Positions 36,520-45,653 of a DNA stretch of 64,000 bases are shown here, piece after piece. The translations under genes were made by a program, and so were the position numbers. The stretch covers positions 1,488,001-1,552,000 of the forward strand of contig NZ_CP019285.1 of NCBI RefSeq assembly GCF_000226975.2. The letters are read 5' to 3'. Under the pieces are notes generated by a model. The model searched no databases. It had not been told where the DNA came from and saw only the letters and a list, made by a program, of their open reading frames with translations. The stretch's first letter is position 1. Each line of letters starts with the position of its first letter. Source of the DNA: Halobiforma lacisalsi AJ5 (GTDB lineage Archaea > Halobacteriota > Halobacteria > Halobacteriales > Natrialbaceae).

Positions 36520-36726
36520 GTGCGTACAAGACCGACCCGCAGCATAAGGTTTTGCGGCTCCGGGTAGCGGTTTCGACCCGTCGCCGACTCGAGGCGACAC
36601 CGGCGTACCGGCCGTGCCTTCGTGAGCGACGGGGAGCCGGTCGACTCATACGGTCCGTTGGAGTTCGTTACCGGTGATCGATCCGCCAGGACGGCGATTA
36701 CCGGTAAAACGCACCAACGATCCGTA

Positions 36727-38262
36727 TCAGTAGCCGTCGAGGTCGTACAACTCGCCGTACTTCGACTCGACGTACTCGAGGAAGTAATCGGCGGTCAGCG
36801 GTTCGCCCGTCGCGACCTCGATCAGTTCCTCAGTCGGGTACCGCTGCCCGTACCGGTGGACGTGGTCGGTCATCCACTCCCAGATCGGCTCGAACTCGCC
36901 CTCGCGGACGAGACCGTCGACGTCCAAGTCCTCCCGGATCGCGGCGTCTAACTGCGCGGCCAGGACGCTGCCGACGGTGTACCCCTGGAAGGCGGCGAAA
37001 CTGCTCGACCAGTGGGTGTCCTGGAGACAGCCCTCCGCGTCGGTCTCGGGGCGGACGCCCAGGTACTCCTCCATCTTCTCGTTCCAGACCTCGGGGATCT
37101 CCGAGACCGCGAGGTCGCCTTCGACGAACGCCCGGTCGATCTCACACCGGAGGATGATGTGGAGGTGGTAGGTGAGTTCGTCCGCCTCGACCCGGATGAG
37201 GTTCTCGGGGTAGATCCGGTTGACGGCGGCGTAGGCCTCGTCGACGGTGACGTCCTCCAAGTGCGGGAAGTGTTCTTTCACCCGCGGCAGGAACAGTTCC
37301 CAGAACGGCTTCGTGCGACCGACGTGGTTCTCCCAGAACCGGGACTGTGACTCGTGGACGCCGGAGGATCGGGACTGGCCGAGCGGATTGCCGTACTCCG
37401 CCTTCGGGAGGCCCAGTTGGTAGCTCGCGTGGCCGAACTCGTGGATCGTCGCCGTCAGCGCATCGATCGGGTCGTCATCCTTGAACCGCGTGGTGATCCG
37501 GGCGTCGAACTGGTTGCCCGACATGAACGGGTGGGGCGCGGTGTCGAGGCGGCCGTGCTCCTCGGGGTAGCCCAGCAGATCGACGACTTCCTCCGAGAGG
37601 GCCATCTGATCCGCCTCGTCGTAGGTGTACTCCAGATCGCGAAACACCGACGGTAGCTCCCGGCCGTCCGCCTCGATCGCCTCGATCAGCGGCACGAGCC
37701 CCTCGCGAAGTTCGTCGAAGATGTCCTCGACGGTCTCGAGCGGCAGGTACGGCTGGCTGTCCTCGTAGAGCACCCGATAGGGGTTCGCGTCGGAGTCGAT
37801 CGCCGCCGCCCGCTCGCGGTGGAGGTCCCGCAGCTCCTCCAGGGCGGGTGCGAAGTGTTCGAAGTCGTCCTCCGCTTTGGCCTCTTGCCAGACCTGCTGG
37901 GCTTCGGCCTGGTGGGCCGCGAGCCGTTCGACGAGATCCGACGGTACCTCCGCGGAGCGCTCGTACTCCCGCCGGAGTTCGCGGACGACGGCGGCCTGTT
38001 CGTCGGTTAGCTCGGCGGGCTTCAATTCCTCGAGCCACTCCCCCACCTCGTCGTCGACGAGCAGATCGTGGCTCACGCCCGAAATCGTCGAGAGTTGGCC
38101 CGCGCGGGCGGGGGTCCCGCCTTCGGGCATCATCACGCGCTGGTCCCAGCCCAGCGCCATCGACGCCATTCGGAGGTTCGTCAGTTTCTCGGAGCGCTCG
38201 AGGAGGTCGCGGTACGCGTCGGGCGCACTCTCGATGTCGTGGCCCTCGTCAGCAGTTGCCAT
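36727..38262 (-). CDS. M32 family thermostable carboxypeptidase 1
   Basis: The protein has 511 residues, nearly all alpha-helical. The zinc motif is HEFGH (in ATIHEFGHASYQLG), and the third ligand lies in the following GVHESQSRFWENHVGR signature of M32. The C-terminal region ends VESKYGELYDLDGY. M32 enzymes trim C-terminal residues from peptides in the cytosol. A TATA-like box (complement of atactaaat at 38286-38294) is about 28 bp upstream. The gene lies directly next to its paralogue (38355-39884), and the two share most motifs. Confidence 0.94.
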   Translation of the reverse strand: MATADEGHDIESAPDAYRDLLERSEKLTNLRMASMALGWDQRVMMPEGGTPARAGQLSTISGVSHDLLVDDEVGEWLEELKPAELTDEQAAVVRELRREYERSAEVPSDLVERLAAHQAEAQQVWQEAKAEDDFEHFAPALEELRDLHRERAAAIDSDANPYRVLYEDSQPYLPLETVEDIFDELREGLVPLIEAIEADGRELPSVFRDLEYTYDEADQMALSEEVVDLLGYPEEHGRLDTAPHPFMSGNQFDARITTRFKDDDPIDALTATIHEFGHASYQLGLPKAEYGNPLGQSRSSGVHESQSRFWENHVGRTKPFWELFLPRVKEHFPHLEDVTVDEAYAAVNRIYPENLIRVEADELTYHLHIILRCEIDRAFVEGDLAVSEIPEVWNEKMEEYLGVRPETDAEGCLQDTHWSSSFAAFQGYTVGSVLAAQLDAAIREDLDVDGLVREGEFEPIWEWMTDHVHRYGQRYPTEELIEVATGEPLTADYFLEYVESKYGELYDLDGY

Positions 38263-38354
38263 GTTTCGGTTCGAAACGGGGAACGATACTAAATCCTCGG
38301 GTAGGGGCGACCGACGAAGGCTCGACGAGAACGCGCGGTGGCGACCGAATTACC

Positions 38355-39884
38355 TTACGAGAGGTCGTAGAGGTCGCCGTATTTCTCGTCGACGTACTCG
38401 AGGAAGTAGTCCGCGGTGAACGACTCCCCGGTCGCGCGTTCGATCAGTTCGGGCGTGGTGTACCGACAGCCGTGCTGGTGGACGTTCTCGCGGAGCCAGC
38501 CGTTGAGCTCGTCGAACTCGCCGTCGCGGATGTCCTCGGAGAGGTCGCCTAGCTCGTCCTCGGCGGCGGCATACAGCTGCGCCGCGAGCACCGAACCCAG
38601 CGAGTACGTCGGGAAGTAGCCGAAGGAGCCGTGCGACCAGTGGATATCCTGGAGACAGCCCTCCGCGTCGGTCTCGGGGCGGACACCCAGATACTCCTCG
38701 TACTTGTCGTTCCAGACCTCCGGCACGTCCTCGACTGCGAGGTCGCCCGAGATCAGTTCGCGCTCGATCTCGAACCGGATGACGATGTGGAGGTGGTAGG
38801 TGAGTTCGTCCGCCTCGACCCGGATGAGGTTGTCGTCGTAGACCTGGTTTGCGGCCTCGTACGCTTCTTCGGGCGTGACCTCGGCGAGTCCGGGGAACCG
38901 CTCGCGGGCGGTCGGCAGGAAGCCCTCCCAGAACGGCCGGGAGCGACCAACGTGGTTCTCCCAGAGTCGCGACTGGGACTCGTGGACCGAGAGGTCGCGG
39001 GATTCGCCAAGCGGCGTCCCGTAGCCGTCGTCGGGCAGGCCGAGCGTGTAGTTGGCGTGGCCGAACTCGTGGATCGTCGACGTGATCGAGCCCAGCAGGT
39101 CCTCCTCGTCGAACCGCGTGGTAACGCGGGCATCGAACTGTGTTCCCGAGGAGAACGGGTGGGGCGCGGTATCGAGGCGGCCACGATCCCAGTCGTAGCC
39201 CAGCGAGTCGAGGACGTCGCGGGCGAGCGCCTCCTGGTCGTCGTCGTCGAACTCCCCGCTGAAAGCGTCGGTCGCGAGGTCGACGTCGCTGTCGTCGATC
39301 GCGTCGATCAGCGGGACGAGTTCGTCCCGAAGCCGCTCGAGCACGCGTTCGGCGGTCTCGAGGTCGAGGTACGGCTCGTACTCCGAGAAGAGGACCGCGT
39401 AGGGGTCGGCGTCGGGATCGACGTGTTCGGCGTACTCCCGCTTGAGTTCGACGAGTTTCTCGAGGACGGGCGCGAACTCCTCGAAGTCGTCTTCCTCCTT
39501 GGCTTTTTTCCACTTCGGGTGGGCGTTGGCGGTCGTCTCGGAGATCTCCTCGACGAGTTCCCCCGGGACGCTGGTCTCGCGGTCGTACTGGCGGCGAATC
39601 TCCCGGACGACGGCCTCCTGCTCGCCGGAGAGTTCGGAGTCCTCGAGTTCCTCGAGCAAGTCGCCGGTCTCGTCGGCGGTCAGCAGTTCGTGTCCGATCG
39701 AGGACAGGGTCGAGAGCTGCTGTGCCCGGGCGGGCGTCCCCGCCTCGGGCATGACGACTTCCTGGTCCCATCGCAGGACGCCGGCAGCGTTCGAGACGTT
39801 CGAGATGCGCTGGACGCGCTCCTCGAACCGTTCGTAGGCGTCTTCGGTTCCGTCCCCTTCGGGCTCGGCCTGATCGGTTGCCAT
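38355..39884 (-). CDS. M32 family thermostable carboxypeptidase 2
   Basis: From ATG 39884 the protein has 509 residues. It is paralogous to the neighbouring gene over its whole length: HEFGHANYTLG with the HExxH site, SVHESQSRLWENHVGRSR, and an ending EYVDEKYGDLYDLS. Divergence between the two is clearly older than the rhodopsin duplication in this window. ATG codons at 39911 and 39914 would add a short non-conserved extension. The 92-bp gap to the first copy contains a promoter, so the genes can be expressed separately. Confidence 0.92.
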   Translation of the reverse strand: MATDQAEPEGDGTEDAYERFEERVQRISNVSNAAGVLRWDQEVVMPEAGTPARAQQLSTLSSIGHELLTADETGDLLEELEDSELSGEQEAVVREIRRQYDRETSVPGELVEEISETTANAHPKWKKAKEEDDFEEFAPVLEKLVELKREYAEHVDPDADPYAVLFSEYEPYLDLETAERVLERLRDELVPLIDAIDDSDVDLATDAFSGEFDDDDQEALARDVLDSLGYDWDRGRLDTAPHPFSSGTQFDARVTTRFDEEDLLGSITSTIHEFGHANYTLGLPDDGYGTPLGESRDLSVHESQSRLWENHVGRSRPFWEGFLPTARERFPGLAEVTPEEAYEAANQVYDDNLIRVEADELTYHLHIVIRFEIERELISGDLAVEDVPEVWNDKYEEYLGVRPETDAEGCLQDIHWSHGSFGYFPTYSLGSVLAAQLYAAAEDELGDLSEDIRDGEFDELNGWLRENVHQHGCRYTTPELIERATGESFTADYFLEYVDEKYGDLYDLS

Positions 39885-40028
39885 CGTCGGATGTATTGGA
39901 TGAACTGTCATCAACGTCTTGGTTCCGGGCGTCTTCGAGCGGTTCGCGGAACGACTCGAGGCTACGGGTAAAATCCGACGAGAAGGTGCAAGCCGTGAAC
40001 TGTTCGTTCCGGCTGACGAGTTCTACAC

Positions 40029-40385
40029 ATGGTCGTCGCATCGATCATCGTCTTCGTCGCTAGCCTGCTCATCGGCGCGCTCGGCATCTACGTCGGCGCG
40101 CGCGTGATCGTCGGCGCGGGTGACTACGATCACGCGATCGTCACCGCGTTGATCGGCGCGATCGTCTGGGCGGTCGTCGGCTTCTTCGTCGGCTGGATAC
40201 CGCTTCTGGGGCCGTTGCTCGCCCTGCTCGCATACGTCGCAGTGATAAACGTCCGGTACCCGGGCGACTGGACGGCCGCCGCGATGATCGGCCTGCTCGC
40301 GTGGGTGACCGTCCTGGTCGCGCTCTACGCGCTCGCAGCGGTCGGGATCACGGGGTTCAACGCGGTCGGCGTCCCGGGACTGTAA
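40029..40385 (+). CDS. Four-helix membrane protein
   Basis: The protein has 118 residues with about four transmembrane segments (near 3-22, 36-58, 60-75 and 85-110) and a short charged loop, NVRYPGDW. It is very hydrophobic and rich in Ala, Val and Gly. Similar small membrane proteins are common in haloarchaea without known function. It is divergent from the second M32 gene and ends 26 bases before the palindromic element at 40412. Confidence 0.75.
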   Translation: MVVASIIVFVASLLIGALGIYVGARVIVGAGDYDHAIVTALIGAIVWAVVGFFVGWIPLLGPLLALLAYVAVINVRYPGDWTAAAMIGLLAWVTVLVALYALAAVGITGFNAVGVPGL

Positions 40386-40411
40386 CCAGGCGGTCACCGC
40401 GACGGCTCCTT

Positions 40412-40520
40412 ATACTGTTGGACAGAACTACGTGAAGCCGATCGGTCCCCTGGAGTCGTCACCGGTGGCGACGACGCCGAACTCACGATCGGCTTCGTAT
40501 TGACTTCTGTCCGACAGTAT
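40412..40520. mobile_element. Palindromic MITE-like element
   Basis: The outer arms atactgttggacagaa and its imperfect complement ttctgtccgacagtat (one mismatch) continue inward, with small gaps, into gaagccgatcg and cgatcggcttc. The centre is another inverted repeat, gtcgtc...gacgac. The whole 109 bp folds into a long hairpin with no coding capacity. Ends like ACTGTYGGACAG suggest a non-autonomous transposon derivative, but no transposase is in the window and target duplication is ambiguous. It fills the gap between two convergent genes, so it could also act as a bidirectional terminator. Confidence 0.6.
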
Positions 40521-41620
40521 TACTCGCCCGTCCACCCCTCCGCGACCCGCCGGTACGTCTCCCGGCAGCGTTCGAGCACGTCGATCGAGACGCTTTCCGT
40601 GTCGGTGTGGGCCTCGCCGGGTTCGGCGGGGCCACAGACGACACACTCCGTCCCGGCGGCCGAGAGCCAGCCGGCGTCGGTCGCGTGGGGTTTCACGACG
40701 CGTTCGGGTGTCCCCGACTGGGCCGCGTCGGCCGCCTCGCGGACGGCCTCGGCGAAGGTCTCGTCGTCACAGCGCATCGGCGGCAGGTCCTGGTCGACGG
40801 TCCACGCGACGCCCTCGATCCCCTCGACGCGCTCGAGCGGCGCACGCTCGTCGGGTACCGTCCGCTCGTCGACCGTGACTTCACAGCGGTCGGGCACGAC
40901 GTTCATCGCCGTCCCGCCCTCGATCTCGGTGACGACGACGCTCCCCTCGAGTCGCTCGCCGGCCACCTCCACGGCCGGGGGCTCGAGGTCCCGAACGACG
41001 GAGACGGCGTCGGTCGCCCGGTAAACGGCGTTCTCGCCGGCGTCGGCCTCACTGGCGTGGGCGGCCGTCCCGACCGCCGTGATCGTGCTCCCGCGTCGCC
41101 CCTTGTGGGCGACGGCGACGTCGGTGACGCCCGGGCTCGAGTAGCCGGTCGATCCCTCGCCGACGACGGCGTAGTCGGGTGTGAATCCTTCGTCGATAGC
41201 GTGTCGCGCGCCGACACCGCCGACCTCCTCGCCGACGAAACTGGCGAAGACGAGTTCGCCGGCGGGGTCGGCCTCGACGAACGCGAGCGCGGCGGCCGCG
41301 ACGGCGCCTTTCATGTCCGCGGTCCCGCGGCCGTAGAGCCGCCCGTCGCGCTCCTCGACGGTGTACTCGTCGTCGCTCGCGACCTGCGACGCGGCGGGTT
41401 CGACCACGTCGTGGTGGCCGACCAGCGCGAGCGTCTCTCCGCCCGCAGCACCCTTCCTCGCGATCACGTTCCCGACCCCGTCGCGAGTGATCGTCGTGTC
41501 CGCGTCGGCTTCCCGTCGCAGCCACTCCTCGAGAAAATCGCCCGCGGCGGTCTCGTCGTCGTAACTCGGGATCGAGACCAACTCGCGGGTCAGGTCGACG
41601 ACGCTTGCGTTCGCGTCCAT
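40520..41620 (-). CDS. M20 family metallopeptidase (ArgE/DapE/LysK type)
   Basis: The protein has 366 residues. The M20 signature is LALVGHHDVVEP, with the metal-binding His and Asp, and GRGTADMKGAVAAAAL. The catalytic Glu pair is in ASFVGEEVGGVGARHA. A dimerisation/lid domain occupies about 165-280 (HKGRRGSTITAVGTAAHAS). It would deacylate or desuccinylate an amino acid or cut dipeptides; the exact substrate is open. The stop codon TAA lies at the right end of the palindromic element, so the element's insertion may have set the present C-terminus. Confidence 0.9.
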   Translation of the reverse strand: MDANASVVDLTRELVSIPSYDDETAAGDFLEEWLRREADADTTITRDGVGNVIARKGAAGGETLALVGHHDVVEPAASQVASDDEYTVEERDGRLYGRGTADMKGAVAAAALAFVEADPAGELVFASFVGEEVGGVGARHAIDEGFTPDYAVVGEGSTGYSSPGVTDVAVAHKGRRGSTITAVGTAAHASEADAGENAVYRATDAVSVVRDLEPPAVEVAGERLEGSVVVTEIEGGTAMNVVPDRCEVTVDERTVPDERAPLERVEGIEGVAWTVDQDLPPMRCDDETFAEAVREAADAAQSGTPERVVKPHATDAGWLSAAGTECVVCGPAEPGEAHTDTESVSIDVLERCRETYRRVAEGWTGE

Positions 41621-41672
41621 GGACCACGGTTCGGCGGCCCGCGTGTTGATTGCACCGGCGCGTTCGCGTCGG

Positions 41673-43364
41673 CTACGCTCGCCGTTCGGTCCCGGCCCCG
41701 GTCCCGGCCCCGTCCTCGCCCTGGCCCTCGGCGACGCGTTCGTACACCGGTTCCCGGTCGACCGTGTCGACGTCGGTCAGCCGCGAGACGGCCTCGCTCA
41801 CCTCCTGGAGGCTCGCGGTCTGTTCCTGGCTCGCGGCCGCGACAGACTCCGCCGCGTCGGCGACCTGTTCGGCGGTCCGCGAGAGGGCGTCGACCGACTC
41901 GGCCGTCGCCTCGACGCTGCGGGCCTGCTGGTCGGCCGCCGCGGCGACGTCGTCCATCCCCGCGGCGGTCGACCGGGCGGACTCGTGGATCTCCTCGAGC
42001 GACGCGGCCGTCTCCCGGATGCAGTCGCCGCCGCGGTCGACGCGTTCGCTCGTCTCGTCGGCCGTTTCGACGGCGTCCTCGGTCGCCGCTGCGACGCCCT
42101 CGAGGGCGGTCTCGATCGCGTCCACGTCGGCTTTGGTCTGCTCGGCGAAGGAACGCACCTCGTCGGCGATGATCGCCAGCGCGTCGTCGTCCCCCTCGGA
42201 ACGGGTCGACTCGATCTTGGCGTTCGACGCGAGGATGGTCGTCCGCTGTGCGAGCGCGTCGAGCCGTTCGATGGCCTCGTCGATCTCCTCGGTCCGGGAC
42301 TCGAGATCCGCCGCCGCCGACGCGACGCGGTCGGTCGCCGCCTCGATCGCCTCGAGTTCCGCGAGGGCCTCGTCGGCGGCGTCGGCCCCCTCGGCCGCGA
42401 GCCGTTCGGTTCGCTCGCTCTCCTCGCGGGTCTCTGCCGCGACGCTCGCGACCTCCTGTGCGGCGGCGCTGACTTCGTCGATCTCGCTTGCGGCCTCCTG
42501 GACGTTTGCCGCCTGGCTCTCGGTGTGCTGGCTGATCCCCTCCGCCCGGCGCGCGACGACCTCGCTGGCCTCGTGGATCTCGTCGAGGGGCTTCTCGACG
42601 TCCGCCTCGACGTCGTGGGCGAGCCGTTCGTGGCGCTCGATGGCCTCCTCGAGGTCCCGCGCGTACGATTCGACGTAGGTCTCGGTCGCGATCTGCATGT
42701 CGAGGTTGATGATCCGCAACAGCGAGAGCACGTCCTGCATCCCGTCGTCGATCGCTCCGCGGACGGTCTCCTCGAAGGTCTCCTCGAGCCCGTCGACCTC
42801 GGAGTCGTCGTCCGCGAGGCCGAGGGCACCGACGAGCCGCCCCAGCCCGCCGTCGGCCTCGTCCTCGCGTTCGGCGAGCCACTCCTCGATCGCGTCGACG
42901 ACCTGCTGCTGGACGCGCTCGTTCACCCGGCGCATGATGAGATCGTAGTAGACGCCGTACTGCCCCACGTACTGCTTCAGGGGCATGTCCAGCAGTTCGT
43001 GGAGTTTGCCGATCCGGGCCCGGTTCTCGAAGTACGACAGGTCGTAGTCGCCGGTCGCGAGCGAGACGAGGTAGGCCCGCTGGGTCTGTTTGAGCTGTTC
43101 GACGCCCTTCGGCGAGCGCTCGATGATCTCCCGGGCCTGTTCGTACTCGAGCAGGTTCTCGTAGAACTCGTCGGCGATCTCGGTTTGGCTCTCGCGCAGC
43201 ATCGGCTCGAGGTCGGCCAGTCGGCGCCCGTCGGCCTCGTCGAAGCCGATGAAGTCCTTGCGCCAGGCGATGTCTTCGGCGTCGAGTCCGATCCCGTCGA
43301 CGAGCCGTTCGACCTCGAGGAACTCGTTCAGCCCACCCTGGCCGAACGTTTGCTCCGGATCCAT
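41673..43364 (-). CDS. hemAT: Globin-coupled methyl-accepting transducer HemAT
   Basis: The protein has 563 residues. Residues about 35-190 are a sensor globin; the proximal heme His is His122 in RARIGKLHELLDMPLKQYVG. There are no transmembrane helices, so it is a soluble aerotaxis receptor that senses O2. The rest is a long coiled-coil signalling domain with the hairpin tip region (EVRSFAEQTKADVDAIE) characteristic of methyl-accepting proteins. It signals to CheA/CheW, which are not in the window. A TATA box (complement of aatttaaattt, 43386-43396) is 27 bp upstream. It is divergent from the PIN-KH ATPase gene. Confidence 0.94.
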   Translation of the reverse strand: MDPEQTFGQGGLNEFLEVERLVDGIGLDAEDIAWRKDFIGFDEADGRRLADLEPMLRESQTEIADEFYENLLEYEQAREIIERSPKGVEQLKQTQRAYLVSLATGDYDLSYFENRARIGKLHELLDMPLKQYVGQYGVYYDLIMRRVNERVQQQVVDAIEEWLAEREDEADGGLGRLVGALGLADDDSEVDGLEETFEETVRGAIDDGMQDVLSLLRIINLDMQIATETYVESYARDLEEAIERHERLAHDVEADVEKPLDEIHEASEVVARRAEGISQHTESQAANVQEAASEIDEVSAAAQEVASVAAETREESERTERLAAEGADAADEALAELEAIEAATDRVASAAADLESRTEEIDEAIERLDALAQRTTILASNAKIESTRSEGDDDALAIIADEVRSFAEQTKADVDAIETALEGVAAATEDAVETADETSERVDRGGDCIRETAASLEEIHESARSTAAGMDDVAAAADQQARSVEATAESVDALSRTAEQVADAAESVAAASQEQTASLQEVSEAVSRLTDVDTVDREPVYERVAEGQGEDGAGTGAGTERRA

Positions 43365-43385
43365 GGCAGAACGTGTTCGGTTCGG

Positions 43386-43396
43386 AATTTAAATTT
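43386..43396 (-). promoter_or_regulatory. TATA box of hemAT
   Basis: The minus-strand aaatttaaatt is centred about 27 bp before ATG 43364, so the mRNA is probably leaderless. Confidence 0.65.
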
Positions 43397-43477
43397 TGGT
43401 CGGTGATTCCAACAACGTGACAGTTCTCCCCAGGGCGGGCTGGAGCGGGCTGGCATCCCGTCTAACGACGTGAACAC

Positions 43478-43485
43478 CCTTATGG
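43478..43485 (+). promoter_or_regulatory. TATA box of the PIN-KH ATPase gene
   Basis: The sequence ccttatgg is centred about 27 bp before ATG 43508. Confidence 0.55.
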
Positions 43486-43507
43486 GCGTACGTACCCGAG
43501 TGAGCGT

Positions 43508-45394
43508 ATGAACGTCGTGCCGGACACGAGCGTGGTCATCGACGGCCGCGTCTCGTCGACGATCGAAGACGGGCAGTTCGAGGGAGCGACGATCTCGGTT
43601 CCCGAAGCCGTCGTCGCGGAACTCGAGGCGCAGGCCAACGACGGCATCGAGACCGGCTGGGACGGCCTCGAGGAACTCCAGCGGCTCGCCGAGTTGGCCG
43701 ACGAGGGCGAGATCGAACTCGAGTACGTCGGCGAACGACCCAGCGCCATCGAGCGCGGCCACGCCTCTGAGGGCGAGATCGACGCGATCATCCGCGATCT
43801 GGCGGAGGACCTGGACGCGACCTTCCTCACGAGCGATGTCGTCCAGGCGGAGGTCGCCGAGGCGAAGGGACTCGACGTCGAACATATCTCCCCCGAGACC
43901 CGCGAGGTCGAGGTCGGCACGCTCACCGTCGAGAACTACTTCGACGACTCGACGATGAGCGTTCACCTCAAGACCGGTGCCGTGCCAATGGCCAAGCGAG
44001 GCGAACTCGGCGACATGCACTACCAGGAGATCGCCGAGGATCCCCTCGACGAGGGAACGATGGACGAGTACGCCCGCGAGGTCGTCGACGCGGCAAAGGA
44101 GTCGCCGGACGGCTTCCTCGAGCTTTCCGAGCCGGGCATGAAGATCGTCCAGTTCCGGGACTACCGGATCGCGATCGGCCGTCCCCCGTTCTCGGACGGC
44201 ATCGAGATCACGGCGGTCCGCCCGATCGCCCAGACCGATATCGAGGACTACGAGAACGCCGACGAACTGAAAGAGCGGTTGCTCGAGCGTCAGCGCGGCG
44301 TCCTCATCTCGGGTGCGCCCGGGGCCGGGAAGTCGACCTTCGCGCAGGCGGTCGCCCGGTTCATCTCGGACCACGATTACGCGGTCAAGACGATGGAGAA
44401 GCCCCGGGACCTGCAGGTCGGCCCCGACATCACCCAGTACACGGAACTCGGTGGGCAGATGGCAAAGACCGCCGACGCCCTGCTGATGGTTCGTCCCGAC
44501 TACACCATCTACGACGAGGTCCGCAAGACCGACGACTTCGAGGTCTTCGCCGACATGCGCCTGGCCGGCGTCGGGATGATCGGCGTCGTCCACGCGACCC
44601 GACCGATCGACGCCCTCCAGCGACTCGTCGGCCGCGTCGAACTCGGGATGATCCCGCAGGTCGTCGACACCGTCGTCTACATCGAGGCCGGCGAGGTCGA
44701 GACCGTCTACGACGTGCGGACGGAGGTCAAGGTCCCCGCGGGCCTCACCGAGGAGGACCTCGCCCGCCCGGTCATCCAGGTCACCAACTTCGAGACGGGT
44801 GAACCCGAGTACGAGATCTACACGTTCAACCGCCAGGTCGTCACCGTCCCGCTCAAAGACGAGGAGGGCGGCCCCGGCAGCGAGTCCGGCGTCGATCGCA
44901 TCGCCAAACAGGAGATCGAACGCGAGATCCGTTCGATCGCCCGGGGCTACGTCGACGTCGAACTCCGGAGCCAGGACAAGGCGGTCGTCTACGTCGAGGA
45001 GGACGACATCTCGAGCGTCATCGGCAAGGGCGGCGGCCGCATCACGGACGTCGAGAACCGCCTGGGGATCGACATCGACGTTCGGACTCACGACGAGAAC
45101 CCGAACTACGGCGCGGGCGCTGGCTCCGGCGGTGCCGGCGCGAGCGGTGACGGCGGCAGCGGGGGTCAGGCCGGACAGATGGTTACGCCCGAAGTGACCT
45201 CCAGGCACATCGTCATCCCCGTCGACGGCAACCACGGCGAGACCGTCGAAGTCCAGGCCGGCGGCGACTACCTCTTCACCGCGACGGTGAGCCGCGGCGG
45301 GGAGATCCAGGTGTCCCGCGGGAGCGCGATCGCCGAGGAACTCGAGGGGGCGATCGATCGGAAGGATCCGATTACGGTCGTGCCGTCCTCGTAG
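43508..45394 (+). CDS. PIN-domain/ATPase/KH-domain protein (COG1855 family)
   Basis: The protein has 628 residues with an unusual domain chain. A PIN domain spans about 1-130 (VVPDTSVVIDGR with Asp6, and FLTSDVVQA). An ATPase of the PilT/VirB11-type secretion superfamily follows, with Walker A GAPGAGKST at 269-276. A KH domain lies near 498-525 (SSVIGKGGGRITDVENRLG), and a Gly-rich linker plus a C-terminal beta domain follow from about 540. The role is unknown; RNA handling is likely from PIN and KH. Its last 255 bp (from 45140) are the left end of the tandem duplication. It is often annotated as a VapC-like ATPase. Confidence 0.92.
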   Translation: MNVVPDTSVVIDGRVSSTIEDGQFEGATISVPEAVVAELEAQANDGIETGWDGLEELQRLAELADEGEIELEYVGERPSAIERGHASEGEIDAIIRDLAEDLDATFLTSDVVQAEVAEAKGLDVEHISPETREVEVGTLTVENYFDDSTMSVHLKTGAVPMAKRGELGDMHYQEIAEDPLDEGTMDEYAREVVDAAKESPDGFLELSEPGMKIVQFRDYRIAIGRPPFSDGIEITAVRPIAQTDIEDYENADELKERLLERQRGVLISGAPGAGKSTFAQAVARFISDHDYAVKTMEKPRDLQVGPDITQYTELGGQMAKTADALLMVRPDYTIYDEVRKTDDFEVFADMRLAGVGMIGVVHATRPIDALQRLVGRVELGMIPQVVDTVVYIEAGEVETVYDVRTEVKVPAGLTEEDLARPVIQVTNFETGEPEYEIYTFNRQVVTVPLKDEEGGPGSESGVDRIAKQEIEREIRSIARGYVDVELRSQDKAVVYVEEDDISSVIGKGGGRITDVENRLGIDIDVRTHDENPNYGAGAGSGGAGASGDGGSGGQAGQMVTPEVTSRHIVIPVDGNHGETVEVQAGGDYLFTATVSRGGEIQVSRGSAIAEELEGAIDRKDPITVVPSS

Positions 45395-45397
45395 TCG
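45302..45397 (+). repeat. ATPase 3' tail repeat, copy within the gene
   Basis: These 96 bp end the ATPase gene and are the parent of the copies at 45482-45577 and 45654-45687. Confidence 0.85.
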
Positions 45398-45412
45398 TCC
45401 TGAGTACAGCCG

Positions 45413-45431
45413 TTTTTTGGTGCAGATTTTT
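45413..45431 (+). terminator. Double T-tract downstream of the ATPase gene
   Basis: Runs of T6 (45413-45418) and T5 (45427-45431) follow the ATPase stop by 19-33 bp. Both strands carry convergent genes here, so the tracts could end ATPase transcription before the rhodopsin gene. A similar T5/T5 pair (near 45581-45596) follows the next tail copy. Confidence 0.5.
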
Positions 45432-45481
45432 GCGCGAGCGGTGCGCCAGCGGCGCACCCGAGCGGAAAAAGGTGCGCGCGT

Positions 45482-45577
45482 GAGATCCAGGTGTCCCGCG
45501 GGAGCGCGATCGCCGAGGAACTCGAGGGGGCGATCGATCGGAAGGATCCGATTACGGTCGTGCCGTCCTCGTAGTCG
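45482..45577 (+). repeat. ATPase 3' tail repeat, second copy
   Basis: This is a perfect repeat of 45302-45397, 180 bp further on, without start codon or upstream gene part. It still carries the tag stop. It is followed by a spacer that resembles the first spacer (paired T-tracts, then purine-rich gag/gcg stretches). Confidence 0.9.
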
Positions 45578-45653
45578 GCTTTTTGGCGTAGCTTTTTGAA
45601 GGAGTGATGAGCGAGCACCGCGAGCGAACCCGACGAGAAAAGGATACGTGTGC

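Noticed and set aside
41619-43406. 595-residue plus-strand open frame opposite hemAT
   Set aside because: Antisense shadow; the minus strand has globin and transducer domains.
43328-45457. 709-residue open frame on the minus strand opposite the PIN-KH ATPase gene
   Set aside because: It is the antisense shadow of a GC-rich gene. Its translation is low complexity (Val/Asp/Gly/Leu) with no motif, while the plus strand has PIN, Walker A and KH motifs.
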